From: an uncultured delta proteobacterium
GTDB lineage: Bacteria > RBG-13-61-14 > DRUE01
Reading direction: 5' to 3'
Length of the DNA: 17,607 bases
NCBI GenBank assembly: GCA_903930515.1
Contig: CAIYYW010000254.1
Location: forward strand, 1 to 17,607
Shown: in pieces, positions 1 to 6,826 of the stretch
Numbering within the stretch: the first letter of the stretch is position 1
How the letters are laid out: each line of letters starts with the position of its first letter
Program-made: the position numbers and the translations under genes
Notes under the pieces: model-generated
Seen by the model: only the letters and a program-made list of their open reading frames with translations
Told to the model about the DNA's origin: nothing
Databases searched by the model: none

Positions 1-1398
1 ATTTTGGAATTCTTGAGCGTGCGCAAGCTCAACCCCAAAATGAAAGGACCGATCCTCTGTTTCCTGGGGCCTCCCGGCGTGGGCAAGACCAGCCTGGGAC
101 AGTCCATTGCCCGGGCGATGGGAAGGAAATTCATCCGGATGAGCCTGGGCGGGATCCGGGACGAGGCGGAAATCCGGGGACACCGGAGAACCTATGTGGG
201 GGCGATGCCGGGTCGGATCATCCAGGGGATCAAGCAGGCCGATTCCAACAACCCGGTTTTTATGCTTGACGAGATTGACAAGCTCGGGATGGATTTCCGC
301 GGAGACCCCTCCGCGGCCCTGCTTGAGGTATTGGACCCGGAACAAAATTTTTCCTTCCGGGATAATTACATCAACCTCCCTTTTGACCTCTCCAAGGTGA
401 TGTTCATCTGCACCGCCAATGTGGCCGATCCGATCCCGAGCACCTTGCGGGACCGGATGGAGATCATCGAGATCGCCGGGTACACCTTGCAGGAAAAACT
501 CCAGATCGCCAACCGCTACCTGGTTCCCAAGCAGAAAATTGAAAACGGGATCACCGATCAAAATATTGCATTCAACGATAAAGCAATCAGCGTGGTGATC
601 GCGCAATACACGCGGGAGGCCGGGGTCCGGAGCCTGGAGCGCGAACTTGGCTCGATCTGCCGAAAGGTCGCCCGCAAGATCGCCGAGGGGGACAAGCATA
701 AATCCGCGATCCTGGCCGAGAATGTCCACACCTTCCTCGGCCCGCCCCAGTTCCTGCCCGAAGAGGAGATGGAGCAGGACGAAGTGGGGGTGGCCACCGG
801 GCTGGCCTGGACCGGCACCGGCGGAGACATCCTCCGGATTGAAGTCAGCATTGTCCAGGGCCGCAAGAACCTGATCCTGACCGGGCATCTCGGGGATGTG
901 ATGAAGGAAAGCGCCCAGGCCGGCCTGAGCTATGCCAAGAAGGTCGCGCCCAAGTTCGGCCTGAGCCAGAAATATTTTGAGGACAAGGAAATCCATATCC
1001 ATGTCCCGGCCGGGGCCATCCCCAAGGACGGGCCCAGCGCCGGAGTCACTATGGTGACCTCCCTGATCAGCGCGATGACCGGAATCGCGGTGCGCAGGGA
1101 TGTGGCGATGACCGGGGAGATCACGCTCCGGGGCAGGGTGCTCCCGATCGGGGGTCTCAAGGAAAAGGCTTTGGCCGCGCTCCGGAACGAAATCCACAAC
1201 CTGATCATCCCGGAGCGAAACCGCAAAGACCTGGAGGATATTCCCGAGGACTTGCGCAAGGAAATCAATTTCACCTTTGCCCGGTTTATGGAAGATGTCC
1301 TGAACGCGGCCCTGGTGGGCGGAATCAAAACCAGGTTCGGGGAAAAAAACGGGCCTAAAAAATCCGCCAAGGCCCGCCGGGCGAAAAAGCGCAAGTGA
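1..1398 (+). CDS. lon: ATP-dependent Lon protease, C-terminal part (5' end outside window)
   Basis: Lon is a cytoplasmic AAA+ serine protease that unfolds and degrades damaged and regulatory proteins. The reading frame is open from base 1, so the N-terminal substrate-binding domain and the helical linker lie upstream of the window. Counting from the TTG codon at position 4, Walker A (GPPGVGKT) is at about residues 22-29, Walker B (VFMLDEIDK) at 85-93, and the sensor region (CTANV) at 136-140. The protease domain follows from about residue 255. It contains the catalytic serine in DGPSAG (Ser345) and the catalytic lysine in GGLKEK (Lys388). Their 43-residue separation equals that of E. coli Ser679/Lys722. 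The C-terminus ends in a short lysine/arginine-rich tail. The gene is intact up to its TGA, and thiL begins 18 bases later on the same strand. The family call is near certain; which lon paralogue this is cannot be told. Confidence 0.97.
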   Translation: MLEFLSVRKLNPKMKGPILCFLGPPGVGKTSLGQSIARAMGRKFIRMSLGGIRDEAEIRGHRRTYVGAMPGRIIQGIKQADSNNPVFMLDEIDKLGMDFRGDPSAALLEVLDPEQNFSFRDNYINLPFDLSKVMFICTANVADPIPSTLRDRMEIIEIAGYTLQEKLQIANRYLVPKQKIENGITDQNIAFNDKAISVVIAQYTREAGVRSLERELGSICRKVARKIAEGDKHKSAILAENVHTFLGPPQFLPEEEMEQDEVGVATGLAWTGTGGDILRIEVSIVQGRKNLILTGHLGDVMKESAQAGLSYAKKVAPKFGLSQKYFEDKEIHIHVPAGAIPKDGPSAGVTMVTSLISAMTGIAVRRDVAMTGEITLRGRVLPIGGLKEKALAALRNEIHNLIIPERNRKDLEDIPEDLRKEINFTFARFMEDVLNAALVGGIKTRFGEKNGPKKSAKARRAKKRK

Positions 1399-1416
1399 TT
1401 TTTTAAAACCCCTACT

Positions 1417-2463
1417 TTGAAAATCAGGGACATAGGAGAGTTTGGATGGATCAACCGGGTAAGGAACCGGCTCCCTTCCTATCGGGACGGGGTTCGGGCC
1501 GGAATCGGCGATGACGCGGCCTGGATCAAAATCCAGGATTCCACCCTGATCACCTGCGACCTCCTGATTGAGAATATCCATTTCCTGCGCCAGGTTCATC
1601 CCGCCCGTTTGCTGGGAAGAAAAGCCCTGTCCGTGAACCTCTCCGACCTCGCGGCAATGTCCGGAATCCCGCTCTACGCGCTGATCGCGGTCGGGTTTCC
1701 GCCTGACACCGGCCTGGAATACGCGGACGAATTGCTGGAAGGTTTTTTGGAAGTGGCGCGGGAGAACAAGGTGGAGCTGATCGGGGGAGACACCAGCGCC
1801 TCGGAAAAATTGATCATCTCGGTCACGGCTCTGGGGAAACCCGCTCAAAAAAAGCCCGTGCTCAGGAGCGGCGCGAAACCCGGAGACGACCTCTGGGTGA
1901 CCGGGACCATCGGAGACGCCGCTCTCGGGTTTGAGCTTTTGAAAAAAAGCCGGGCCGGCCAATTGGACCTTTCCGATTTCCATCATTCCTCCCTCCTGGT
2001 CCGGCACTTTGATCCCGCGCCGCGCCTGCCGGCCGGGATCAAGCTCGGCCCAATCGCCCATTCAATGATTGACCTGAGCGACGGTCTTCTTCCCGACCTC
2101 GGCCATCTCCTGGAAGAGAGCGGGAAAGATAAAAATCTCCGGGCAACCGTGCTCCTGGATCGTCTGCCGATCAGCAGGGAGTTCAGCGAATACTTCGGCC
2201 CGAAGCCTTTGGCCGGCGGGGAATGCTTGAGCCTGATGCTCGCCGGAGGGGAAGATTACGAACTATTGTTCACGGCCGCTCCCGCAGCCGGTCCCGGGAT
2301 TCTCAAAATCGGACAAAGCCTGAATTTGAAAATGAGCAAGATCGGGAAAATGGAGTCCGCGGATCAAGCCGAAATAATTCTGCTGGACAAAAAAGGAAAA
2401 ATTGTTCCCCATCCCCGCGCCCGGTTTGAGCATTTCCCGGAAAAGGAGTCGCCGGAAAACTGA
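1417..2463 (+). CDS. thiL: Thiamine-monophosphate kinase ThiL
   Basis: ThiL phosphorylates thiamine monophosphate with ATP to give the cofactor thiamine diphosphate, in the cytoplasm. The 348-residue product has the usual family length and the AIR synthase/PurM-like fold motifs in order: IGEFG at residues 6-10, GDDAA at 31-35 (ATP and magnesium binding), LSDLAAMSG near 75-83, GGDTS at 123-127, DLSDGL at 219-224 and AGGEDYELL at 276-284. The start is taken as TTG at 1417 because the resulting N-terminus, MKIRDIGEFG, matches how ThiL proteins begin. No ATG lies in frame nearby. I see no Shine-Dalgarno before this TTG, so translation may depend on coupling to lon. The stop TGA shares its last base with the ATG of the next gene (TGATG), which indicates co-translation with the CNNM protein downstream. 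Confidence 0.95.
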   Translation: MKIRDIGEFGWINRVRNRLPSYRDGVRAGIGDDAAWIKIQDSTLITCDLLIENIHFLRQVHPARLLGRKALSVNLSDLAAMSGIPLYALIAVGFPPDTGLEYADELLEGFLEVARENKVELIGGDTSASEKLIISVTALGKPAQKKPVLRSGAKPGDDLWVTGTIGDAALGFELLKKSRAGQLDLSDFHHSSLLVRHFDPAPRLPAGIKLGPIAHSMIDLSDGLLPDLGHLLEESGKDKNLRATVLLDRLPISREFSEYFGPKPLAGGECLSLMLAGGEDYELLFTAAPAAGPGILKIGQSLNLKMSKIGKMESADQAEIILLDKKGKIVPHPRARFEHFPEKESPEN

Positions 2464-3740
2464 TGGAGATCGGCATCCAAATCCGACTGGCCGGGGTTCT
2501 GGTCCTGATCGTCCTGAGCGGACTGTTCTCCGGGGCCGAGACCGCCTTCTTCAGCCTGATCGGGAAAGGCGCGCTCGGGGAAATAGAGAAAAAAAACGCC
2601 CGGCTCGGCCGGAGGCTGCGCGAACTGCTCTCCGCGCCCCGGAAATTGCTCACCTCCATCCTGATCGGAAATGAGCTGACCAATATCCTGATCTCGGTCC
2701 TGATCGCGTCCCTGTTCGCGCGCAGGTTCCTGCCCGAAACCCACAGCGCGAAATACTCCACCTATTTGAGCCTGGCCAGTATGTTCACCAGCGCCGCTCT
2801 CCTGCTGGTCTTGGGAGAGATCATCCCCAAGACCATCGGCATCCGCTTCTCCGAGCGGATCGCGTCCTTGATCGCAGAACCGTTTTACTGGTTCCATCAA
2901 CTGGTCTTCCCGCTCCGGTATCTCTTCCGCCGGATCAGCGAGGGCCTGCTCCGACTGCTCGGGATCAAGGTGGGCCAGGCCAAGGACGAGCTTAAGGAAA
3001 ACGAGTTGGCGCAGCTTCTGGAAATGGGAGAGGAAGAGGGGATTTTGGACCAGACCGAATATGTGCTTTTGAAAAATATCTTTGAATTCGGAGACCTGAC
3101 CGCGGCCGAGGTGCTCACCCCCAAGCAGGAGGTGTTCAGCCTCTCGGTGGAATCAGGCTTTTCCGAATTCAAGCGCAAGTTCCTTGAAAACGAATACGGC
3201 CGGGTGCCGGTTTATCGGAAAGCCCCGGACCAGATTATCGGGATCATCACCGCCAAGGATTTGATGAAGCTGGAAACCGGCCCGGAGCCGAAAACCCTGG
3301 AAAGCCTGGTGCGGAGGCCCTTCTGCATCCCTCCCCAGAAAAAACTCAACGACCTGCTCCGCGATTTTTTGAATCGCCGGATCCATCTCGCCCTGGTGGT
3401 GAACGAGTTCGGCGAGTGGCTGGGAGTGGTGACCCTGGAGGATTTGCTGGAAGAAATTTTCGGGGAGGCCGGTGAGGACGATTCCGAGGTCCGGGAAATT
3501 TCCGAGACCGGGGAAGGGGAATGGGAATTGCTGGGCCGGATGGAGCTGAGGGAGTTCAACCAGATAATGAACACCAGCCTTCATTCCCCCGGGATCAAGA
3601 CCGTTGCCGGATACTTATTGAACGAGTTCGGACGGGTGCCCGGGGTGGACGAGGAACTGGCGCGGGGAGGATTCGTCTTCAAGGTCAAGGAGATCAAGCA
3701 CCGGAAGATCAGCCGGATTTCAGCGAGGAAAACCGAATGA
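2463..3740 (+). CDS. CNNM/CBS-pair/CorC_HlyC membrane protein (first of two tandem paralogues)
   Basis: This is a 425-residue inner-membrane protein of the family variously called hemolysin C-like, CorC or MpfA, whose characterised members affect magnesium or cobalt export. The CNNM (DUF21) transmembrane domain covers about residues 1-170, with hallmark segments GLFSGAETAFFSL (20-32), GNELTNI (69-75) and GEIIPKTIGI (118-127). A CBS pair, which typically binds adenine nucleotides, covers about 205-330. A CorC_HlyC domain follows from about 350 to 415. The start ATG overlaps the thiL stop by one base. An AAGGAG lies at 2443-2448 inside thiL, rather far upstream. The stop overlaps the next gene by four bases (ATGA). 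Old 'hemolysin' labels for this family are not good evidence of toxicity. A role in divalent-cation homeostasis is inferred from the family; the ion is unknown. Confidence 0.92.
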   Translation: MEIGIQIRLAGVLVLIVLSGLFSGAETAFFSLIGKGALGEIEKKNARLGRRLRELLSAPRKLLTSILIGNELTNILISVLIASLFARRFLPETHSAKYSTYLSLASMFTSAALLLVLGEIIPKTIGIRFSERIASLIAEPFYWFHQLVFPLRYLFRRISEGLLRLLGIKVGQAKDELKENELAQLLEMGEEEGILDQTEYVLLKNIFEFGDLTAAEVLTPKQEVFSLSVESGFSEFKRKFLENEYGRVPVYRKAPDQIIGIITAKDLMKLETGPEPKTLESLVRRPFCIPPQKKLNDLLRDFLNRRIHLALVVNEFGEWLGVVTLEDLLEEIFGEAGEDDSEVREISETGEGEWELLGRMELREFNQIMNTSLHSPGIKTVAGYLLNEFGRVPGVDEELARGGFVFKVKEIKHRKISRISARKTE

Positions 3741-5005
3741 TCGGAAGCGCGCTGGTATTGGCGATCATAGTGATGGCCCTGATCCTGCTGGAGGGATTTT
3801 TCTCCGGCTCAGAAATCGCCATCATCAGCGCCAATAAGGCCCTGCTCCGGAAAAGATACGGTCCCCAAAGCCGGGTGTCGGAGATGCTGGAGCGTTTTCA
3901 TCAGGAGCCGCAATGGCTGATCGGAACCCATCTGATCGGGACCAATATCTGCGTGGTGGCCGCGAGCACCCTGGTGACTTTTTATTTCCGCGGCCGCTAC
4001 GGCGGGATCGGCGAGCTTTACGCCCTGCTCATTATGTCCCCCACCCTGCTCCTGCTCGGAGAGATGGTTCCCAAAATCGCCTTCCAGGAATACGCGGACC
4101 GGCTCGCGTCCAAATCCCTGACCGGGCTTTATTTCTTCTCCTATGTTTTCTACCCCTTGGTCTGGGCCCTGGCATTGATCGGCGAAACGGCCAGCCGAGT
4201 CCTGGGCGGTCCAAAAGGATCAGCCGAGCCATTCCTTTCCCGGTCCGAATTGAAATACCTGCTCACCAGCTTTCAGCGCCGGAAAGACCTCCCGGCCCAC
4301 GAGCAGAAGATGATCCGGAGGATCTTCCGCTTCAGCGAAACCACCGCCTCCGAGGTGATGATCCCGCTGGTGGAAATACGCGCCTTGGAAGAGCAGGAGA
4401 CCGTTGAGCGATCCCTGAACCTGGCCAACCGCCACCCCTATACCATCTACCCGGTCTATCGGAAGCGGGTGGATACTATCGTCGGCCTGGTCAAAATGAC
4501 CGACTTGCTCGCGGCCCCCGACCCGAATAAAAAAATCGCGGACCTGGCCCAGCCCGTGATCTTTGTCCCGGAGACCATGCCGGTGGACCAACTCCTGGCC
4601 CGGATGCAAAAAGAAAATTTCCTGCTCGCGATCGTGGTGGACGAATACGGAGGATGCGTCGGGATCGTCACCCGCGAGGACATTTTGGAAGAAATCATCG
4701 GAGAGATTGAAGACGAACACGCCACGGAAAAACCGCTCTTCCGACAGCTCGCGGAAAACCGCTGGCTGCTCAACGCCCGGATGGAAATAGACCGGATCAA
4801 TGAAAGTTTCGGCTGGAACCTTCCCCGGGATGATTATGAAACCCTGGCCGGATTCCTCCTCAACCTCTTCCAGCGAATCCCCAGATCCGGAGAATTGATC
4901 CGATACCGCGACCTGATCTTCCTGGTCAAGCGAACCTCCCCCAGAGCCATCCTGGAAGTGATGGTCTCCCGCGAGAAAGAAGAGCCGGGTCAATCGGAAT
5001 CTTGA
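3737..5005 (+). CDS. CNNM/CBS-pair/CorC_HlyC membrane protein (second paralogue)
   Basis: This 422-residue protein has the same architecture as its upstream neighbour. The CNNM membrane domain covers about residues 1-150, with GFFSGSEIAIIS (20-31), HLIGTNICVVAAS (65-77) and GEMVPKIAF (108-116). A CBS pair lies at about 203-325 (including VVDEYGGCVGIVTREDILEE) and a CorC_HlyC domain at about 338-410. The frame is open further upstream into the preceding gene, but the ATG at 3737 is chosen for three reasons. It makes the ATGA overlap with the preceding stop, GAGGA at 3725-3729 is correctly spaced, and the product then starts just before the first membrane segment. The two proteins are clearly paralogous but well diverged (SGAETA versus SGSEIA; GNELTN versus GTNICV). 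Translational coupling would suit a heterodimer, but that is inference. The gene ends convergently with the crotonase-family gene. Confidence 0.92.
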   Translation: MIGSALVLAIIVMALILLEGFFSGSEIAIISANKALLRKRYGPQSRVSEMLERFHQEPQWLIGTHLIGTNICVVAASTLVTFYFRGRYGGIGELYALLIMSPTLLLLGEMVPKIAFQEYADRLASKSLTGLYFFSYVFYPLVWALALIGETASRVLGGPKGSAEPFLSRSELKYLLTSFQRRKDLPAHEQKMIRRIFRFSETTASEVMIPLVEIRALEEQETVERSLNLANRHPYTIYPVYRKRVDTIVGLVKMTDLLAAPDPNKKIADLAQPVIFVPETMPVDQLLARMQKENFLLAIVVDEYGGCVGIVTREDILEEIIGEIEDEHATEKPLFRQLAENRWLLNARMEIDRINESFGWNLPRDDYETLAGFLLNLFQRIPRSGELIRYRDLIFLVKRTSPRAILEVMVSREKEEPGQSES

Positions 5006-5191
5006 TCAAATAAATATCACCACCGATCCCCAAAGAACACAGAGAATTTGTTTCTGCGGGTTCGGGACCAGCCGCGGTTGCGTTCCTCGCCTGCCCTGCG
5101 CAACCCTTTCGGAGCAGAGCATGGTTTCAATGTTCACCTCGTTTCCCGGGAACCGTTTTCCGTTAAATTCCAAGCTGAGACCCGACCCCAA
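5006..5191. other. Gene-free spacer between convergent genes, with a hairpin
   Basis: I see no credible protein in these 186 bases. A minus-strand frame is open across most of it but has no recognisable domain and no ribosome-binding site that I can defend. The stretch contains a perfect 7-base inverted repeat and a 10-base palindrome, TTCCCGGGAA, at 5143-5152. On the minus strand its left end reads like the CTCTGTGTTCTTTG-type sequence that recurs in intergenic DNA of many environmental bacteria. That resemblance is from memory and could not be searched. It lies downstream of both the second CNNM gene and the crotonase-family gene. Confidence 0.5.
5076..5105. terminator. Inverted repeat, possible transcription-end or RNA hairpin
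   Basis: GGTTGCG at 5076-5082 pairs perfectly with CGCAACC at 5099-5105 around a 16-base loop. Its position between two convergent genes would suit a bidirectional terminator. No run of T follows on either strand, so it is not a canonical intrinsic terminator and could instead be part of a repeat element. Confidence 0.3.
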
Positions 5192-5899
5192 CTATTTTTT
5201 GTTGGCCAGAAAAGCGCGGACAAATACCGGATCATCCTCGGCAATGATCCTGGCGATCCCCTTCCGGAAATTTTGCTTGACCCGGGCGAAATGATCTGGA
5301 TTTTTAGCCGCCAGATGTTTCGCGATGGTAATCGCTTCGGGCAAAACTTGTTCCGCCTTCTCCACCCGGTCCACCAGTTTCATTCCCAGGGCTTCCCGGC
5401 CGGTGAATTTCTTGCCGCTGAACGCGAGGTATTCGGTGGTTCTGGCCCCGGCCACCGATGAAATCAGGGCGATGGTCCCGGGGGGATAGTCAATGCCCAA
5501 ATCTATTTCCGGCGCGCACAAAAATCCCCGGTCCTCCCGCATCACCCGGTAGTCCGCGCAAAGCGCGATGAACAGGCCCCCGGCAATGGCGTGGCCGTTG
5601 ATCGCGGCGACCGTCGGCTTGGGATAAAGCAACAGGCGATGCAGCAGCCGGTCCAGCTCCAGCAAAAATTCCTCCCATTCCTCCTTCGGCCGCGTCATCA
5701 GCCAGCCCAGGTCCAGACCGGTGCAAAAGTATTTATCGGACGAGCCCGTGATCACCATTGCCCGGGCAGTGGAATCCGCTTCAATCTCGTCCAGGGTCCG
5801 GTTGAAATCCTCCAGGAACGGCATTATGATCTTATTCTCTTCCCCGTTGCTCATCCGCAAAATCCGGATCCCGTCTATTTTTCCCAGATCAATCAGCAA
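5192..5899 (-). CDS. Enoyl-CoA hydratase/isomerase (crotonase) family protein, likely enoyl-CoA delta-isomerase
   Basis: Crotonase-fold enzymes act on acyl-CoA thioesters using a peptide-NH oxyanion hole. From the TTG at 5899 the product has 235 residues. Oxyanion-hole segments are visible at YFCTGLDLGWL (57-67) and NGHAIAGGLF (101-110). Of the two catalytic glutamates of rat hydratase, the Glu164 counterpart is present in APEIDLGIDYPPG (Glu131), but the Glu144 position is phenylalanine (Phe110). One glutamate is the pattern of delta3,delta2-enoyl-CoA isomerases, and the DYRVMREDRGFL stretch also recalls plant isomerases, so isomerase is preferred over hydratase. An upstream ATG at 5938 is in frame, but it has no ribosome-binding site and overlaps a likely -10 box. 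The TTG has GGGGAGG six bases before it. The substrate is unknown. The gene is divergent from the SprT-like gene and probably monocistronic. Confidence 0.85.
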   Translation of the reverse strand: MLIDLGKIDGIRILRMSNGEENKIIMPFLEDFNRTLDEIEADSTARAMVITGSSDKYFCTGLDLGWLMTRPKEEWEEFLLELDRLLHRLLLYPKPTVAAINGHAIAGGLFIALCADYRVMREDRGFLCAPEIDLGIDYPPGTIALISSVAGARTTEYLAFSGKKFTGREALGMKLVDRVEKAEQVLPEAITIAKHLAAKNPDHFARVKQNFRKGIARIIAEDDPVFVRAFLANKK

Positions 5900-5905
5900 T
5901 TTAGT

Positions 5906-5912
5906 CCTCCCC
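5906..5912 (-). promoter_or_regulatory. Ribosome-binding site deciding the TTG start of the crotonase-family gene
   Basis: On the minus strand this reads GGGGAGG, six bases before the TTG at 5899-5897. It is the only strong Shine-Dalgarno near the 5' end of this gene, so it favours a start 13 codons inside the longest open frame. Confidence 0.65.
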
Positions 5913-5933
5913 AAAAATTCTCGGCGCCTGTTA

Positions 5934-5963
5934 TTCATATCATTTTTACCGGGCTTTAGTCAA
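5934..5963 (-). promoter_or_regulatory. Candidate sigma-70 promoter for the crotonase-family gene
   Basis: The minus strand carries TTGACT (5963-5958) as a -35 box and TATGAA (5939-5934) as a -10 box, separated by 18 bases. Transcription would then begin near 5927. That is downstream of the upstream in-frame ATG but about 28 bases before the TTG with the good Shine-Dalgarno. The agreement between promoter and ribosome-binding site supports both, although 18-base spacing and a two-mismatch -10 box are not decisive. Confidence 0.45.
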
Positions 5964-6073
5964 GAAAGATTCCGCCCGGCCGGCTATCCTGGGCAAAGCA
6001 CGATCCTGTGGCAATTACCGCAAAAATGCTTAAATTTAAAAAGCAGCTAAAAACGAGCGGGCCGGAGAGGCCG

Positions 6074-6808
6074 ATGTATAAAATGAACAAAAAATATTAT
6101 CCCGAGCAGCTCCAGCTTTTCCCCGAAACCGAGCTGGATCATCTTAAAAAATTGCGGATCGCGCGGATCCTGGAGGATGAGCTGGAAGCGCCGGTGGATA
6201 TAACCATCACCAAGAACCGCTCGGTGGTAATCACCTCCAAGCGCCGCCAGGGCCGGGTCCAGGTCCGGCTCCATCAGGTATTCCTTTATGCCGACCGCCG
6301 GGTCATCAAGGCGGTGGGGGAATTGATCTGCAAAGGGTCAAAGCCGGCCCGGTTCTTGATTGATTCCTACATCCGCCTCCACCAGCGCGGGATCAAAATC
6401 GGCAAGAAAAAAAAGACCCTGGTGCTCATCTCCCAGGGCAAGGTCTATGACCTGAAAAGCATGCTGAAAGAACTGGGAGAGACATACCGGGTGCCCACCC
6501 GAGGAATCCGGATCACCTGGTCGGACGCCAAAATCCGGCGCGGCCAGCAGTCCATCCGGCTCGGAAGTTTTATCCGGGATGATAAATTGATCCGGGTGCA
6601 TCCGGCTTTGGACGATCCCAAGGTGCCTAAATATTTTGTGGAATACATCGTCTATCACGAGCTGATCCATTCCCTGGTCAAGCCGGTCTCGCGCAAGGGC
6701 TGGACCGACTTCCATCCCAAGGATTACTATCAATGGGAAAAGAAATTTGAAAACTACCAAAAGGCCCAGGAGTTTGAACGCTATTTCATCGGCAAGTGGC
6801 TCAGGTAA
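6074..6808 (+). CDS. SprT-like zinc metallopeptidase domain protein
   Basis: The 244-residue product has a SprT-like zinc-peptidase core. The HExxH zinc motif appears in EYIVYHELIHSLV, with HELIH at residues 195-199. A further histidine in DFHPKDYY (His214) is the probable third ligand. The preceding ITWSDAKIRRGQQSIRLGSF and VHPALDDPKVPKYF segments are also typical of this family. The first 120 residues are basic and not recognised by me. There is no signal peptide or membrane segment, so it should be cytoplasmic. The frame is open upstream with possible starts at GTG 6008 and ATG 6026. The ATG at 6074 is preferred because GGAGAGG lies at 6064-6070; ATG 6083 is also possible. Related eukaryotic SPRTN cleaves DNA-protein crosslinks, but substrates of bacterial members like this one are unknown to me. 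The gene ends 18 bases from the convergent GH2 gene. Confidence 0.8.
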   Translation: MYKMNKKYYPEQLQLFPETELDHLKKLRIARILEDELEAPVDITITKNRSVVITSKRRQGRVQVRLHQVFLYADRRVIKAVGELICKGSKPARFLIDSYIRLHQRGIKIGKKKKTLVLISQGKVYDLKSMLKELGETYRVPTRGIRITWSDAKIRRGQQSIRLGSFIRDDKLIRVHPALDDPKVPKYFVEYIVYHELIHSLVKPVSRKGWTDFHPKDYYQWEKKFENYQKAQEFERYFIGKWLR

Positions 6809-6826
6809 AATGAAGCGTTGCCCCCA

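Noticed and set aside
1399-1416. Terminator after lon (TTTTTTAAAA)
   Set aside because: No stem precedes the T-run, and thiL follows within 18 bases on the same strand.
930-1454. Long minus-strand open frame opposite the lon protease domain
   Set aside because: It is antisense to strongly conserved Lon catalytic sequence, has no recognisable motif, and arises from high GC content.
3521-3736. N-terminal extension of the second CNNM protein
   Set aside because: It would lie wholly over the CorC_HlyC region of the preceding gene and encodes a low-complexity Gly/Arg/Asp sequence. The ATG at 3737 has a Shine-Dalgarno and an ATGA overlap.
5051-5075. Possible tRNA T-arm (GGGTTCGGGACC)
   Set aside because: No acceptor, D or anticodon stems could be fitted around it, so no tRNA is claimed.
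5006-5191. Minus-strand 61-residue frame as a small gene
   Set aside because: It has no clear Shine-Dalgarno, no domain, and its sequence resembles translated intergenic repeat. It is treated as a spacer.
5985-5990. TATCCT as a -10 box for the SprT-like gene
   Set aside because: No acceptable -35 box lies 16-18 bases upstream.
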